NCBI RefSeq assembly: GCF_030013905.1
Contig: NZ_CP124862.1
Coordinates: forward strand, 682,001-746,000
Length of the DNA stretch: 64,000 nucleotides
Direction of reading: 5' to 3'
Source of the DNA: Petroclostridium sp. X23
GTDB taxonomy: Bacteria > Bacillota > Clostridia > SK-Y3
Below the pieces are notes generated by a model. The model saw nothing but the letters and a program-made list of their open reading frames with translations, searched no databases and was not told the DNA's origin. This document shows, in pieces, positions 17,380 through 26,851 of this stretch (the stretch's first letter is position 1; every line of letters begins with the position of its first letter). A program made the translations under genes and the position numbers.

Positions 17380-17607
17380 CTACGGAGTATCCTCTACCAT
17401 TAGTCCAGTGGCTTTTAACTTGGTTAAAAGGGCATTAAAGTCCGTTACCAAGTCCTCTACAGTAGCCGCAGTGCTTGCTGGTTGATTCTCAAGAACAGGG
17501 AGGCCGGTTACTTTGGCCCCCTCTTCTATGACAAGCTCACCACCGATTACGGTCTTTTCTCCACCTTGCTCTGTATAATTCTTCGTGTTATAACTCATCA
17601 TGTACAC
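17380..17607 (-). CDS. Head fiber protein
   Basis: A protein of up to 75 residues, which may start at either of the closely spaced Mets. The signature is YTEQGGEKTVIGGELVIEEGAKVTGLPVLENQPASTAATVEDLVTDFNALLTKLKATGLM, which resembles the short head-fiber family found between capsid and connector genes in Firmicutes phages. It is thought to decorate the capsid. No catalytic residues are visible. Confidence 0.82.
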   Translation of the reverse strand: MYMMSYNTKNYTEQGGEKTVIGGELVIEEGAKVTGLPVLENQPASTAATVEDLVTDFNALLTKLKATGLMVEDTP

Positions 17608-17613
17608 CTCCCA

Positions 17614-18813
17614 TTAAGCCTTTTGCTGTAGGATTTTAACAGCCTCAGGAAGGATCAGTTTACCGTCTACACGTTGACTTGCAAGGAAACCAACTTGACC
17701 AGTGGTTGCAAATAGCTCATTTAAACGCTTGAAAGAACGTCCTTGTCTGTCCGCAATCCAGTAGTAACCAAAGTCACCAAATGCGATGGTCTTTGCCCCA
17801 GCCTCAATAATTGGCGCATAGGCTGAAGTATATACTGGACGGTTTAGCAATGTATCTGGAGTACCCGCAGTCAGCGAAGGCTGCCATAGATATTGGCCCT
17901 GTCCGTCTTTTAGTTTACGGATTGCTTTCACCGTTGCATCATTCATTAAGAACACTGCATTTTTTCTGTATGGTGCTTTTAATGAGTAGACAAGATCGAT
18001 AATCTCATCTGCTGTAATTGCTGTAGCCGATCCTGCAGTAATCCCAAGCTGTGCTCCACCAGTCGCATTGAAAATGCCTGTAGGTTTTCCATCAGCATCT
18101 CCAACAAGAAATGCTTCCTCTTCCTTTGCTCCAATTCTTCTGGCAAACTCAGTGGAAATATAGCTTTCAAGATTAAATACACTATCGTTTAAAAGTTCAT
18201 CCGAGACTTTAATCATCGTACCCAACTTATATGCACCAATGGAAGTCTGACCAAATACAGAATCACTCTCATCAAATTCCTCGCCTTCATCAAGCCAAGC
18301 CGCAGTACCTTTAGTCACTACAACAGGAATTTTTCTGTCACCGCTTGAAGTCTGAATAATTTTTGCCAGCTTTCGGAACACATTTTCTTCCTCAAGGGTT
18401 TGAATTAGGGTACGTTCAAATTCATCTGGAACAAGATATCCACCCTCAGAATCAGTTCCTACAGAGAGGGAATTGAGTACATCATGTCTAGGATTTTTGC
18501 TTCGCATGACATTCCAGAATGCCTTCTTATAATCATCACTTGCTCTTCCAGTCTTTGTTTCCATCCCTGGAATATTTGGTTTTCCAGTAAGAGGCATATT
18601 CACAGGTTTGTTAAGTTCTGCTTCAAGTGCCTCTTGGCGTTCCAGTCTTGCGATTTCCTTACCAAGATTAACAATGTCCTCTTCCATCCTGTCGTAGGTT
18701 ACCGCATCCTCTGCAGAAACAAGCCCGTCACTGCCACGTTTTGAATCAAGAAATGTCTTTGCCGCTTCCCATGCTTTTGCGCGTTTTTCACGCAGTTCAA
18801 GAATTTTACTCAT
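17614..18813 (-). CDS. Major capsid protein (HK97 fold)
   Basis: A protein of 399 residues. The first 100 residues are a coiled-coil delta (scaffold) domain (ILELREKRAKAWEAAKTFLDSKRGSDGLVSAEDAVTYDRMEEDIVNLGKEIARLE), expected to be removed by the neighbouring ClpP-like protease. The rest is an HK97 fold: SVGTDSEGGYLVPDEFERTLIQTLEEENVFRKLAKIIQTSSGDRKIPVV, then GTMIKVSDELLNDSVFNLESYI and FGDFGYYWIADRQGRSFKRLNELFATTGQVGFLASQRVDGKLI. It forms the icosahedral shell. Confidence 0.96.
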   Translation of the reverse strand: MSKILELREKRAKAWEAAKTFLDSKRGSDGLVSAEDAVTYDRMEEDIVNLGKEIARLERQEALEAELNKPVNMPLTGKPNIPGMETKTGRASDDYKKAFWNVMRSKNPRHDVLNSLSVGTDSEGGYLVPDEFERTLIQTLEEENVFRKLAKIIQTSSGDRKIPVVVTKGTAAWLDEGEEFDESDSVFGQTSIGAYKLGTMIKVSDELLNDSVFNLESYISTEFARRIGAKEEEAFLVGDADGKPTGIFNATGGAQLGITAGSATAITADEIIDLVYSLKAPYRKNAVFLMNDATVKAIRKLKDGQGQYLWQPSLTAGTPDTLLNRPVYTSAYAPIIEAGAKTIAFGDFGYYWIADRQGRSFKRLNELFATTGQVGFLASQRVDGKLILPEAVKILQQKA

Positions 18814-18825
18814 TTTGATTTCCTC

Positions 18826-19506
18826 CTAATATTTTAATAAATTAAGCCGCTCGTAAAGCGGCTCGGTTGATTGTTTAACAACTGGTTTTTTAAGCTTATT
18901 CATTAATGAATTGGTCACTGCTCTTCGGCTAAACACAAAACTGTCTTGTACAGTACTTTCTCCAGTCCTAAACATGATGTCATCAGCAAAACCAAGCTCA
19001 ATCGCTTTATTGGCATTAAGCCATGTTTCTGCATCCATAAGATGAGATAGCCTTGTTCGTGATAAACCGGTTTTCAGTTCATAAGCATTGATGATACTTT
19101 CCTTTACTTCATCTAACATTTGCATTGCCTTTTGCATCTCCTCACTATCACCAATGGCTATGGTGAATGGGTTATGGATCATCATGAGTGAGGTTGGTGA
19201 CATTAAGACTTCTGTTCCTGCCATTGCAATGACCGATGCGGCTGAAGCTGCAATACCGTCAATCTTTACAGTGACATTGCCTTTGTAATCCATCAGCATG
19301 TTGTAAATCTGTGATGCTGCGATACAATCGCCACCGGGAGAGTTGATCCAAACAACAATGTCTCCTTCGCCACTCATAAGCTCTGCTTTAAAAGCTGCAG
19401 GAGTAACATCATCTTCAAACCAACTCTCCTCTGCAATTGCACCGTTAAGGTAGAGGGTTCGTGTTTGTGTATCTGAATCACGCACCCAGTTCCAAAACTT
19501 TTTCAT
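18826..19506 (-). CDS. ClpP-like head maturation protease
   Basis: A protein of 226 residues of the ClpP/S49-type prohead protease group. INSPGGDCIAASQIYNML (about 55-71) forms the oxyanion region. GIAASAASVIAMAG (about 84-97) holds the catalytic Ser at about 89, and MIHNPF (about 109-114) the catalytic His. A C-terminal helical extension follows. It removes the scaffold region of the capsid protein during maturation. Its start overlaps the portal stop by four bases (ATGA). Confidence 0.94.
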   Translation of the reverse strand: MKKFWNWVRDSDTQTRTLYLNGAIAEESWFEDDVTPAAFKAELMSGEGDIVVWINSPGGDCIAASQIYNMLMDYKGNVTVKIDGIAASAASVIAMAGTEVLMSPTSLMMIHNPFTIAIGDSEEMQKAMQMLDEVKESIINAYELKTGLSRTRLSHLMDAETWLNANKAIELGFADDIMFRTGESTVQDSFVFSRRAVTNSLMNKLKKPVVKQSTEPLYERLNLLKY

Positions 19507-20765
19507 TTGGCTATTTCCTCCAATCCTTCTTTATTTGCAAATATGCCCGCATCCGCAAGTTTGGTCATATTGCCGTTAATTAGGTATAAATCTCCTCCAA
19601 GCTCAGGTGGAATTCGGTCTAGGTTCTCAAGCTCCCTAATATCATTGGCGCTCATCCATCCGTTTTGTCTGGCGGTTGCATAGCCGCTCATTCGAGAAAC
19701 ATAATCTCCACGAAGTAAACCATCTACGTTAAACTTGGAAAAATACTGTTTCTTTTCATCTGATCTTAAAAGCGCCCTGCTTATGGCCTGTTCCCAGCGA
19801 ATAACCCAAGGGTCCAAAGTGTATTTCACAAACTCCAGTGATTGCTGTTCAATATTAGAAAAACTCGACTTTTCCAAGTCCCCAACCATATGTGGAGGTA
19901 CGCGGAAAATTCGAGCGATTTCATTGATTTGAAATTTCCTTGTTTCTAAAAACTGAGCTTGCTCCGGCGAGATACCAATTGGCTGGTATTTCATGCCTTC
20001 TTCAAGTACTGCTACGCGATGAGAGTTGCTACTCCCTTGATAGGCTGCATTCCAACTTTCCCTTACTTTCTGAGGGTCTTTAATGGTGCCAGGATGTTCA
20101 AGTACCCCTCCTGGTGCTGCCCCATTAGCAAAGAACTTAGCTCCATATTCCTCACATGCTATTGCCATACCTATAGCATTCTTAGCCATAGCAATCGGCG
20201 AGTAACCCACAAGACCATCAAAGCCTAAACCTGGAATATGAAGTACATCGCTTGGTCTTAATGTAACCGCCACACCGTTCATCGTTGGTGCATCATCGGA
20301 ATACCTGGTGTAGGAATAATAGAGATTGCCACTGGAATCTCTATCCACAGACATTCGATTTGGCATTAGTGGATACAGTGCTATGACTTCACCTTTGCCG
20401 TTTCGAATAATCTGAGCATAGGCATTGCCCCATAATAAAAGATGAGTCATCATCGTCTCGCGGAAAACGAAAGAACTCATCTCTGGATTTGGCTCATCAT
20501 GTAATAAAAAATATAGCGGATGAGAAAGTGCTTTCTCCTTACCACCGCTATCGGTGTATTTATATAGATGAAGGGGAAGCCCTGCCACAGCCTCTGCTAA
20601 TATCCTCACGCAGGAATACACTGCAGTCATTTGCATGGCTGTATGCTCATTAACAGGCTTGCCGCTTGTCGAGCCGCCAAAAAGGAAACTATAGTTGCTC
20701 CCTGCAGTTCGATTTTGTGGTTTGTCACGTGCTTTAAAAATATTTGTAAATAGCCCCATCTGCAT
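19503..20765 (-). CDS. Portal protein (HK97 family)
   Basis: About 420 residues; ATGs at 20765 and 20759 (MGLFTNIF) are both near the GGAG sites, and I use the first. The family signature is EHTAMQMTAVYSCVRILAEAVAGLPLHLYK, then DEPNPEMSSFVFRETMMTHLLLWGNAYAQIIRNGKGEVIALYPL and FQINEIARIFRVPPHMVGDLEKSSFSNIEQQSLEFVKYTLDPWVIRWEQAI. Twelve copies form the DNA channel at the capsid vertex, on which the terminase docks. It lies directly after the large terminase. Confidence 0.96.
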   Translation of the reverse strand: MQMGLFTNIFKARDKPQNRTAGSNYSFLFGGSTSGKPVNEHTAMQMTAVYSCVRILAEAVAGLPLHLYKYTDSGGKEKALSHPLYFLLHDEPNPEMSSFVFRETMMTHLLLWGNAYAQIIRNGKGEVIALYPLMPNRMSVDRDSSGNLYYSYTRYSDDAPTMNGVAVTLRPSDVLHIPGLGFDGLVGYSPIAMAKNAIGMAIACEEYGAKFFANGAAPGGVLEHPGTIKDPQKVRESWNAAYQGSSNSHRVAVLEEGMKYQPIGISPEQAQFLETRKFQINEIARIFRVPPHMVGDLEKSSFSNIEQQSLEFVKYTLDPWVIRWEQAISRALLRSDEKKQYFSKFNVDGLLRGDYVSRMSGYATARQNGWMSANDIRELENLDRIPPELGGDLYLINGNMTKLADAGIFANKEGLEEIAK

Positions 20766-20777
20766 CACTCTCCTCTC

Positions 20778-22370
20778 CTAAAACACGAGTAATCCCCGAC
20801 CGTCATAAACCGAAGCACTCGTATCATTGCCACAGCGAATTGCTCTATCTAGAGCCATAATAGTGGCTACAGCACCATCTATTTTTTCTGTTGACTTCTC
20901 TTTATCCGGTTTAATGTTGCCCGCCGGATCAGTACGAATAAAAATATTATCCATCATCCATCTAAGAACAGGATGTCCACCATGTGCGACCTTTTCCTCC
21001 AAGGTTAGTTTCATAAGTTCCTTGGTTGGTGGACTCATATCTTTAAATCCCTGTCCAAATGGAACAACGGTAAATCCCATGCCTTCAAGGTTTTGTACCA
21101 TCTGGACTGCACCCCAGCGGTCAAAGGCAATTTCTCGAATGTTGTACTTTTCACCAAGACTTTCAATAAACTTCTCAATGAAACCATAATGCACCACATT
21201 GCCTTCTGTAGTCTTAAGATGTTCTTGCTTTTCCCATACATCATAGGGAACATGGTCACGATTTACTCTGAGATTAAGGGTTTCTTCCGGTAACCAAAAA
21301 TAGGGAAGAACAACATATTTGTCATCTTCATCTTCCGGTGGAAACACGAGTACAAAGGCTGTTATATCTATGGAACTTGAAAGGTCTAGACCGCCATAGC
21401 AAACTCTTCCAAGTAAGTCTTCTTCATTTACGGCAAAAGCACATTTATCCCACTTATCCATTGGCATCCATCTAACTGCTTGTTTGACCCATTGATTAAG
21501 TCTTAACTGCCTAAATGTATTCTCTTCTGCAGGATTTTGCTTTGCAGATTCACAAGCGGCTTTTACCTTGTCGATTCCCACTGTAATCCCTAGGCTTGGA
21601 TTTGCTTTTTTCCATACTTTTGGATCAGTCCAATCATCAGATTCGTCTGCTCCATAAATAACTGGATAAAATGTAGGGTCAACCTTTCGCCCTTCCAAGA
21701 GGTCTTTCGCTTTTTGATGTGTCTCATAGCAGATAGATTTGGTGTCTGACCCTGCAGTGGTAATAAGAAAATACAGCGGTTGGGTTCTTGCATCACCAGA
21801 ACCCTTGGTCATAACATCAAAGAGTTTTCTATTGGGCTGGGTATGAAGTTCATCAAAAACAACACCGTGTATATTAAAACCATGTTTTGAATAGGCTTCA
21901 GCTGAAAGCACTTGATAAAAACTATTTGTCGGCTGAAAAACAATACGCTTTGTTGCCGACAGGATCTTAACTCGTTTACTAAGTGCTTGGCTCATACGCA
22001 CCATATCAGCTGCAACTTCAAATACTATCGATGCTTGCTGACGATCTGCAGCACAACCATAAACTTCCGCTCTTTCTTCACCATCGCCACAACAAAGAAG
22101 TAGGGCAACAGCAGCCGCAAGTTCTGATTTACCCATTTTCTTTGGTATCTCAATATAAGCTGTATTAAACTGTCTATATCCATTTGGTTTAAGTGTTCCA
22201 AAAATATCTCTGATGATTTGCTCTTGCCAATCTATGAGTTCAAAAGGCTTTCCTGACCATTTACCTTTGGTATGGCTTAAGCACTCAATAAAGTTGACCG
22301 CATAGTCTGCAGCATCTTTATCGTAATAAGAGTCCTTTGCCATAAACGCTGTCGGTTTATATTTCTTCAA
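20778..22370 (-). CDS. Terminase large subunit
   Basis: A protein of at least 530 residues. The Walker A-like motif IPKKMGKSE lies at about 75-83 and Walker B VVFDE at about 170-174. A C-terminal RNase H-like nuclease domain starts near 310, with GGLDLSSSIDITAFVLVF containing the first catalytic Asp and FDRWGAVQMVQNLEGMG further on. It drives ATP-dependent DNA packaging and cuts the concatemer. The start is unusual. The first ordinary start codon is a TTG at 22370, 18 bases from GGAGGTG, while an in-frame ATT at 22379 has ideal spacing. Confidence 0.95.
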   Translation of the reverse strand: MKKYKPTAFMAKDSYYDKDAADYAVNFIECLSHTKGKWSGKPFELIDWQEQIIRDIFGTLKPNGYRQFNTAYIEIPKKMGKSELAAAVALLLCCGDGEERAEVYGCAADRQQASIVFEVAADMVRMSQALSKRVKILSATKRIVFQPTNSFYQVLSAEAYSKHGFNIHGVVFDELHTQPNRKLFDVMTKGSGDARTQPLYFLITTAGSDTKSICYETHQKAKDLLEGRKVDPTFYPVIYGADESDDWTDPKVWKKANPSLGITVGIDKVKAACESAKQNPAEENTFRQLRLNQWVKQAVRWMPMDKWDKCAFAVNEEDLLGRVCYGGLDLSSSIDITAFVLVFPPEDEDDKYVVLPYFWLPEETLNLRVNRDHVPYDVWEKQEHLKTTEGNVVHYGFIEKFIESLGEKYNIREIAFDRWGAVQMVQNLEGMGFTVVPFGQGFKDMSPPTKELMKLTLEEKVAHGGHPVLRWMMDNIFIRTDPAGNIKPDKEKSTEKIDGAVATIMALDRAIRCGNDTSASVYDGRGLLVF

Positions 22371-22451
22371 CTTTCTAATATGCGGTCACCTCCCAACAAG
22401 CATAAAAATAGACCTGCATCAAGCAAGCCTTATCATTCTATCCATACGAGA

Positions 22452-22482
22452 AACAGAGCCAATTTTGGCACTGTCCTCTGTT
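22452..22482. promoter_or_regulatory. Nested inverted repeat upstream of the large terminase
   Basis: In the 110-base gap between the genes ending at 22488 and starting near 22379, AACAGAG and CTCTGTT (seven-base arms, 22452-22458 and 22476-22482) enclose the palindrome GCCAATTTTGGC. It could be a weak hairpin in the message or a protein or packaging site. No T-run follows, so it is not a normal terminator. Confidence 0.4.
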
Positions 22483-22487
22483 ACTAT

Positions 22488-22712
22488 TTAGTTGTGTTCT
22501 AGCAATAGGATTGCAAGCGCAATTTCTGCATCCTCATCCACAGGTTCAATGTCCCAGCCTCGGTCATAATTTGCAATAATCTTTCCTTTACGCTTAAGCA
22601 TCAGCTTAGAGATGCGTCCTTGGTCAATTCCAAATACCGAGCCTTTCTCATAGCACTTTACCCAATACCGGATGATACTGTCATGAACTTTGATGCTACC
22701 TTCTCTCCACAT
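22488..22712 (-). CDS. Conserved small phage protein
   Basis: A protein of 74 residues: MWREGSIKVHDSIIRYWVKCYEKGSVFGIDQGRISKLMLKRKGKIIANYDRGWDIEPVDEDAEIALAILLLEHN. The pattern (GSVFGIDQGRISKL, YDRGW, acidic end) recurs in small proteins beside DUF4314 and DUF5049 genes of clostridial phages, but I know no function for it. The start follows AGGAGG in the end of the upstream gene. Confidence 0.72.
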   Translation of the reverse strand: MWREGSIKVHDSIIRYWVKCYEKGSVFGIDQGRISKLMLKRKGKIIANYDRGWDIEPVDEDAEIALAILLLEHN

Positions 22713-22716
22713 GGCT

Positions 22717-22896
22717 TTATTCCTCCTTACCGGTCAGAATGAAACGGGAATAAGCCCCAATGTTATCTGCAAGGTAAAGAATCAACTCGTCATATCCTTC
22801 CTTTAGAGCGATTTCCTGTACTTTTCGCACATCAAACATATTGGTTTCACCTGTGTCACGAATAGCAAGAATCTGTTGTTTTATCTTATCTGTCAT
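22717..22896 (-). CDS. DUF5049 family protein
   Basis: A protein of 59 residues from the ATG at 22896 (MTDKIKQQILAIRDTGETNMFDVRKVQEIALKEGYDELILYL), which has AGGAGG upstream; a longer reading from 22926 lacks a ribosome site. It matches the DUF5049 phage family, usually one of a group of small genes before the large terminase. No function is known. It overlaps the end of the DUF4314 gene by 11 bases. Confidence 0.78.
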   Translation of the reverse strand: MTDKIKQQILAIRDTGETNMFDVRKVQEIALKEGYDELILYLADNIGAYSRFILTGKEE

Positions 22897-23116
22897 CGTG
22901 AATCCTCCTGCACAGGTCTTCGCCAAAAGCTACTGAGAGGCTGGAGCCTGAATCCCAACGCACCATAATAGAACCAATATCGTCAACTCCTACAACTGTT
23001 CCTTTTGTGCCAATCTTTGGTGCTTGAATATCATCCATCTTTAATAGTTCTACTCGACATCCAGCAGGGTACTTCTCACGAAGGTTTAGCAGTTGTTCTT
23101 TACTGATTTTCCTCAT
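22886..23116 (-). CDS. DUF4314 family protein
   Basis: A protein of 76 residues: MRKISKEQLLNLREKYPAGCRVELLKMDDIQAPKIGTKGTVVGVDDIGSIMVRWDSGSSLSVAFGEDLCRRI. This is the DUF4314 family, a small beta-barrel (SH3-like: GTKGTVVGVDDIGSIMVRWDSG) common in phages. The role is unknown; such barrels often bind nucleic acid or protein. It overlaps the gene before it by 17 bases. Confidence 0.82.
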   Translation of the reverse strand: MRKISKEQLLNLREKYPAGCRVELLKMDDIQAPKIGTKGTVVGVDDIGSIMVRWDSGSSLSVAFGEDLCRRIHDDR

Positions 23117-23792
23117 TTTTTACTCCTCCTTTGAATGCCGCAGAACCGGTTAGATTTCTGAGCAATATTTTTCGTTCTTCTTTATACGCTTTGCCAATAA
23201 AGCCAAGGCGGAGCAAAAAGCATCTAAATGCGTACTTTTCATTTGGGGTTTCCTTTTCTTTTACAGTAATGCGTTTCTGGTTTTGCGCCATCTCGCAAAG
23301 TGCAGAAATAAAATGGTTGTAAGCCTTAACCTCTTCTGGTGTTGGTATTTCTTTAAACCATGGGAATGAAACTTCATCTTCAGAAATTTCAATCGGCAAG
23401 TCTTCTGCCTCAAGTGCATGACGGATAAGATCGCCTTTTGCCTCAACAATCGCTTTTAGGTTTTCAAGTGCCTTTTCTGTAAAGCTACTCTTTGGCATTG
23501 ATACGCAAAGGCTTAAAGCCTCACTGTCTGCGGTTTGTTTGCCCTCAGTGGCATCAATTTGCTCCTCTGCGATAAAACCCTCCCTTGCCAAACACTGGGC
23601 CACGTTTTCGATTTCTTCGCTGTCTGCCTTATCACTAAATTCAAGGCTCCCATTTTTGTCGATGATAATGGCATCCACCTCATAAGCCATGCTTGGCATT
23701 CCAAGGTACTTTGCTTTAACACCTGTGATGTCGCTAAGTGCTGTGACTAACCTCTTTCGCTCTGACCCTGTTACGTTATAATTAATGATCAT
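23100..23792 (-). CDS. Phage protein of the so-called virulence-related family
   Basis: About 230 residues from the ATG at 23792 (MIINYNVTGSERKRLVTALSDITGVKAKYLGMPSMAYEVDA), which has AAAGGAGG; upstream codons to 23852 lack one. The N-terminal 90 residues are a compact alpha/beta domain and the C-terminal part is helical (KAYNHFISALCEMAQNQKRITVKEKETPNEKYAFRCFLLRLGFIGKAYKEERKILLRNLTGSAAFK). Relatives in clostridial phages are labelled virulence protein without functional support. It sits between the cytosine methyltransferase and DUF4314 genes. Confidence 0.75.
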   Translation of the reverse strand: MIINYNVTGSERKRLVTALSDITGVKAKYLGMPSMAYEVDAIIIDKNGSLEFSDKADSEEIENVAQCLAREGFIAEEQIDATEGKQTADSEALSLCVSMPKSSFTEKALENLKAIVEAKGDLIRHALEAEDLPIEISEDEVSFPWFKEIPTPEEVKAYNHFISALCEMAQNQKRITVKEKETPNEKYAFRCFLLRLGFIGKAYKEERKILLRNLTGSAAFKGGVKNEENQ

Positions 23793-23886
23793 GTACAAAA
23801 CCTCCTTTGTTTTGGTATGTACATATATCACTCTAAAACACTTATTTATCAAGCTTTTTATCGCTAATTTAGAATAGAAATATGGA

Positions 23887-25623
23887 TTAAGTATTTCCTT
23901 CTAATTGTGTATACCAGACAATGCCAGACAGCACAAAACATACATTTGGAAGGGCTACTCCATTACCCCACATCTTATATTCAGCAGAATCAGAATGCGG
24001 ATTCTTTAGCCACTTAGATATTTGCTTTAGTGTCTTGGCTTTTGAATAACTGCCGGTCACTTTACGGTGTGTTTCAAATATGTCATACCAGGTGCGAAGG
24101 TCATCCATCGTAGGGTTTTCTATCCCTAAGCCACTACACCACCAATCGGGGAAACCCTGCAGCCTTGCACACTCTGTTGGTGTCAGCCTTCTGACTGTGT
24201 ATTCTATACCGTCATTACCATTAATAAGTGGAGGGTCTTTGTAATCTGTGGCAACTAAAGTATTAGCAAGTTCTTTCTCGGCATTTGTAAAAAATGATGC
24301 CTTACTTGATGAGTAGGTAGGGGTTGCCACCGCACTAGGACCCTGTGCATTTAGTGTTGAATTTATGCCATCTTCTGTAATTCCAAGATTTCTAGCATAA
24401 TTTTGACCACAGTTGAAAGACTCCCTATCAATCGCATAAACGACAGCGTGCTTATCCACCGTATTTAGAGTAAAGCTGACTTCCTCATTAACACCATCAC
24501 CTCGTGGTCCATTCTTGTCATCTCTGCCTATCATAGATCCTTGCAAGGCATAACTTTCTACCACAGCAATACCACCTTGATTGCTATCCGGAGCATTGCC
24601 GGACGTATCAATGGTTCTTGCCGTATCACTTTCATAGACATTTGAACGTGCATTGATTGTTCCTTCTGAGGTAAATCGCACATCGTAGGTCTTAGGATTT
24701 TCCACAACAAATGGCTGATTGTTGCCGCCTGTTCCATAAGTAGCAGAAATAGTTGGTGCAACATCAATCGGTCCACTAAAACGAGTATCCTTTCCGTGAT
24801 TATCAAAAACAGCTGTGTCCATAACACAAGGTGGATGATTTGACTTAGCACGAAGAGTACAAGTGATATCCTTTGTCACATCCATACGATTACCGCCCTG
24901 GTCATTTAAGCAGATTGTGCCTGTCTCTCCAGCGCTGTCTGCAATATAGCTGGCAGTACCTTGCCACGAGCGGATGCTCTCCTTAGAATACCCAGACAAG
25001 CCTTCTGACTTAAATAGTATTTCTCCGGCACTCCCACCTGCAAAATCTGCGACAAGGAAGATTCGTTTTCTTCGTTGGGGAACTCCCCAGTATTGAGCAT
25101 CCAGCACTCGCCAGGCAAGGGAGAAATGATCTCCCACGATACCTCCTGCTTGTTTCCATTTATCAGTTTTAGGAATTGATATGGTTTCATCTTCGATGTG
25201 GCAGATGCCTTCAAGGACACATCTGAAATCTTCCCCTTTGTTTGATGAGAACGCTCCAGGCACGTTTTCCCAGACGATATATCTTGGCTTTTTGCCATCT
25301 GTAGCACACCTCATTTCTTTTACAATTCGGATGGCTTCATAAAAAAGACTTGAACGTTTCCCATCCAAGCCATCACGCTTACCTGCTATGGATAAATCTT
25401 GGCAAGGGGAGCCAAAGGTAATAATATCTACTGGTTCTATCTTGCTGCCATCCATGCAAGAAATATCTCCATAATGTTTGATAAAAGGCAGCCTTTTGGT
25501 TGTCACCCTAATAGGAAACGGTTCAATCTCCGATGCCCATACTGGGGTAATACCGGAAATTAAACCGCCTAAAGGAAAACCGCCCGAGCCGTCAAAAAGA
25601 CTACCTAGGGTCAGTTTATTCAT
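23887..25623 (-). CDS. dcm: Phage DNA (cytosine-5) methyltransferase
   Basis: A protein of 578 residues. Motif I is LFDGSGGFPLG (about 9-19). Motif IV GSPCQDLS carries the catalytic Cys at about 74, motif VI is ENVPG, and motif VIII is PQRRKRIFLV. A very long variable target-recognition region (about 210-480) precedes motif IX RRLTPTECARLQGFPDWW and motif X GNGVALPNV. It methylates cytosine C5 in an unknown target. No restriction endonuclease is beside it, so it probably protects phage DNA. It follows the ParB-fused methyltransferase with an eight-base overlap. Confidence 0.93.
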   Translation of the reverse strand: MNKLTLGSLFDGSGGFPLGGLISGITPVWASEIEPFPIRVTTKRLPFIKHYGDISCMDGSKIEPVDIITFGSPCQDLSIAGKRDGLDGKRSSLFYEAIRIVKEMRCATDGKKPRYIVWENVPGAFSSNKGEDFRCVLEGICHIEDETISIPKTDKWKQAGGIVGDHFSLAWRVLDAQYWGVPQRRKRIFLVADFAGGSAGEILFKSEGLSGYSKESIRSWQGTASYIADSAGETGTICLNDQGGNRMDVTKDITCTLRAKSNHPPCVMDTAVFDNHGKDTRFSGPIDVAPTISATYGTGGNNQPFVVENPKTYDVRFTSEGTINARSNVYESDTARTIDTSGNAPDSNQGGIAVVESYALQGSMIGRDDKNGPRGDGVNEEVSFTLNTVDKHAVVYAIDRESFNCGQNYARNLGITEDGINSTLNAQGPSAVATPTYSSSKASFFTNAEKELANTLVATDYKDPPLINGNDGIEYTVRRLTPTECARLQGFPDWWCSGLGIENPTMDDLRTWYDIFETHRKVTGSYSKAKTLKQISKWLKNPHSDSAEYKMWGNGVALPNVCFVLSGIVWYTQLEGNT

Positions 25624-26851
25624 TGGCTACCTCCAATTCATCGTATTTATAACTGAGTCCATCCCTTTGAACACTTACTTCTTTTGAAGTACCGACTTGC
25701 TCAATATAGCGTTTTACAATAACATCACAGAATTTCTCATCCAGTTCCACTGTGTAGCAAATACGCTCTGACTGCTCACAAGCAATTAATGTACTTCCAC
25801 TTCCACCAAAGGGATCGAGTACAATTGTGTTACTCATAGAGGAATTCAAAATAGGATAGGCAAGAAGAGGAATCGGCTTCATCGTAGGATGATCACCATT
25901 TCTCTTTGGTTTATCAAACTCCCATATAGTAGTTTCTTTTCTTCCCGTATACCACTGATGTCTTCCTTTCTTCTTCCAACCATAAAGCACTGGTTCGTGT
26001 TGCCATTGATATGGTGAACGTCCAAGTACAAGGGAGTCCTTTTTCCATATACAGCAACCGGATAAATAAAAACCGGCATCCGAGAAGGCTTTTCTAAAAT
26101 TAAACCCTTCGGTGTCGGCATGAAATACATAGATGGAGGCATCGTCTGCTAATGCTTCTTCAATATTGATAAAGGCATCTAAGAGGAATTGATAAAAGGC
26201 ATCATTTGCCATATGATCATTTTTGATTTTCCCTGCAGAGCCTTCATAATTTACGTTGTAGGGAGGGTCTGTTACACACAAATTTGCCTTGTTTTTATTC
26301 ATCAGCACATCATAGGTTTCTTTTTTTGTGGAGTCACCACATACCAGCCTGTGCCTACCTAATGTCCATATGTCACCAAACTTGCTGATTGAGGGCTTTT
26401 TTAATTCTTCATCCACATCAAAGTCATCATCGTGAATTCCATCCTTAATGGTATCTTTAAATAAGTCATCCAGTTCTTTAGGATCAAATCCAGTAAGCGA
26501 GACATCAAAATCTGCACCTTGTAAATCAGCAATCAAGAGGGCAAGCTTATCCTTATCCCAATCACCGCTAATTTTATTTAGAGCGATATTGAGGGCTTTT
26601 TCCTTTTCCTCATCCATCTCAATGATGACGCATTCGACTTCTGATATACCCATATCAATGAGTACCTTAAGTCTTTGATGGCCACCTACAACATTGCCTG
26701 TCGCCTTATTCCAGATAACCGGCTCCACATATCCAAACTGCTCAATCGAGCGTTTCAGCTTTTCATACTCTGCATCACCTGGCTTTAAATCTTTACGAGG
26801 ATTGTATTTAGCAGGAAGCAGGTCTTTTGTATTCTTTTTTTCAATCAACAT
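25616..26851 (-). CDS. ParB-domain DNA amino-methyltransferase (N4-C or N6-A)
   Basis: A protein of 411 residues. Residues 1-100 are a ParB/Spo0J-like N-domain (GYVEPVIWNKATGNVVGGHQRLKVLIDMG). The rest is a beta-class methyltransferase: motif IV DPPYNVNYEG near 195 and motif I DPFGGSGSTLIACEQ near 345, in permuted order. DPPY is compatible with N6-adenine or N4-cytosine methylation, so the base modified is not certain. Such ParB fusions are common in phages. It follows the SAM synthetase with an 11-base overlap, so donor and enzyme are co-expressed. Confidence 0.92.
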   Translation of the reverse strand: MLIEKKNTKDLLPAKYNPRKDLKPGDAEYEKLKRSIEQFGYVEPVIWNKATGNVVGGHQRLKVLIDMGISEVECVIIEMDEEKEKALNIALNKISGDWDKDKLALLIADLQGADFDVSLTGFDPKELDDLFKDTIKDGIHDDDFDVDEELKKPSISKFGDIWTLGRHRLVCGDSTKKETYDVLMNKNKANLCVTDPPYNVNYEGSAGKIKNDHMANDAFYQFLLDAFINIEEALADDASIYVFHADTEGFNFRKAFSDAGFYLSGCCIWKKDSLVLGRSPYQWQHEPVLYGWKKKGRHQWYTGRKETTIWEFDKPKRNGDHPTMKPIPLLAYPILNSSMSNTIVLDPFGGSGSTLIACEQSERICYTVELDEKFCDVIVKRYIEQVGTSKEVSVQRDGLSYKYDELEVANE

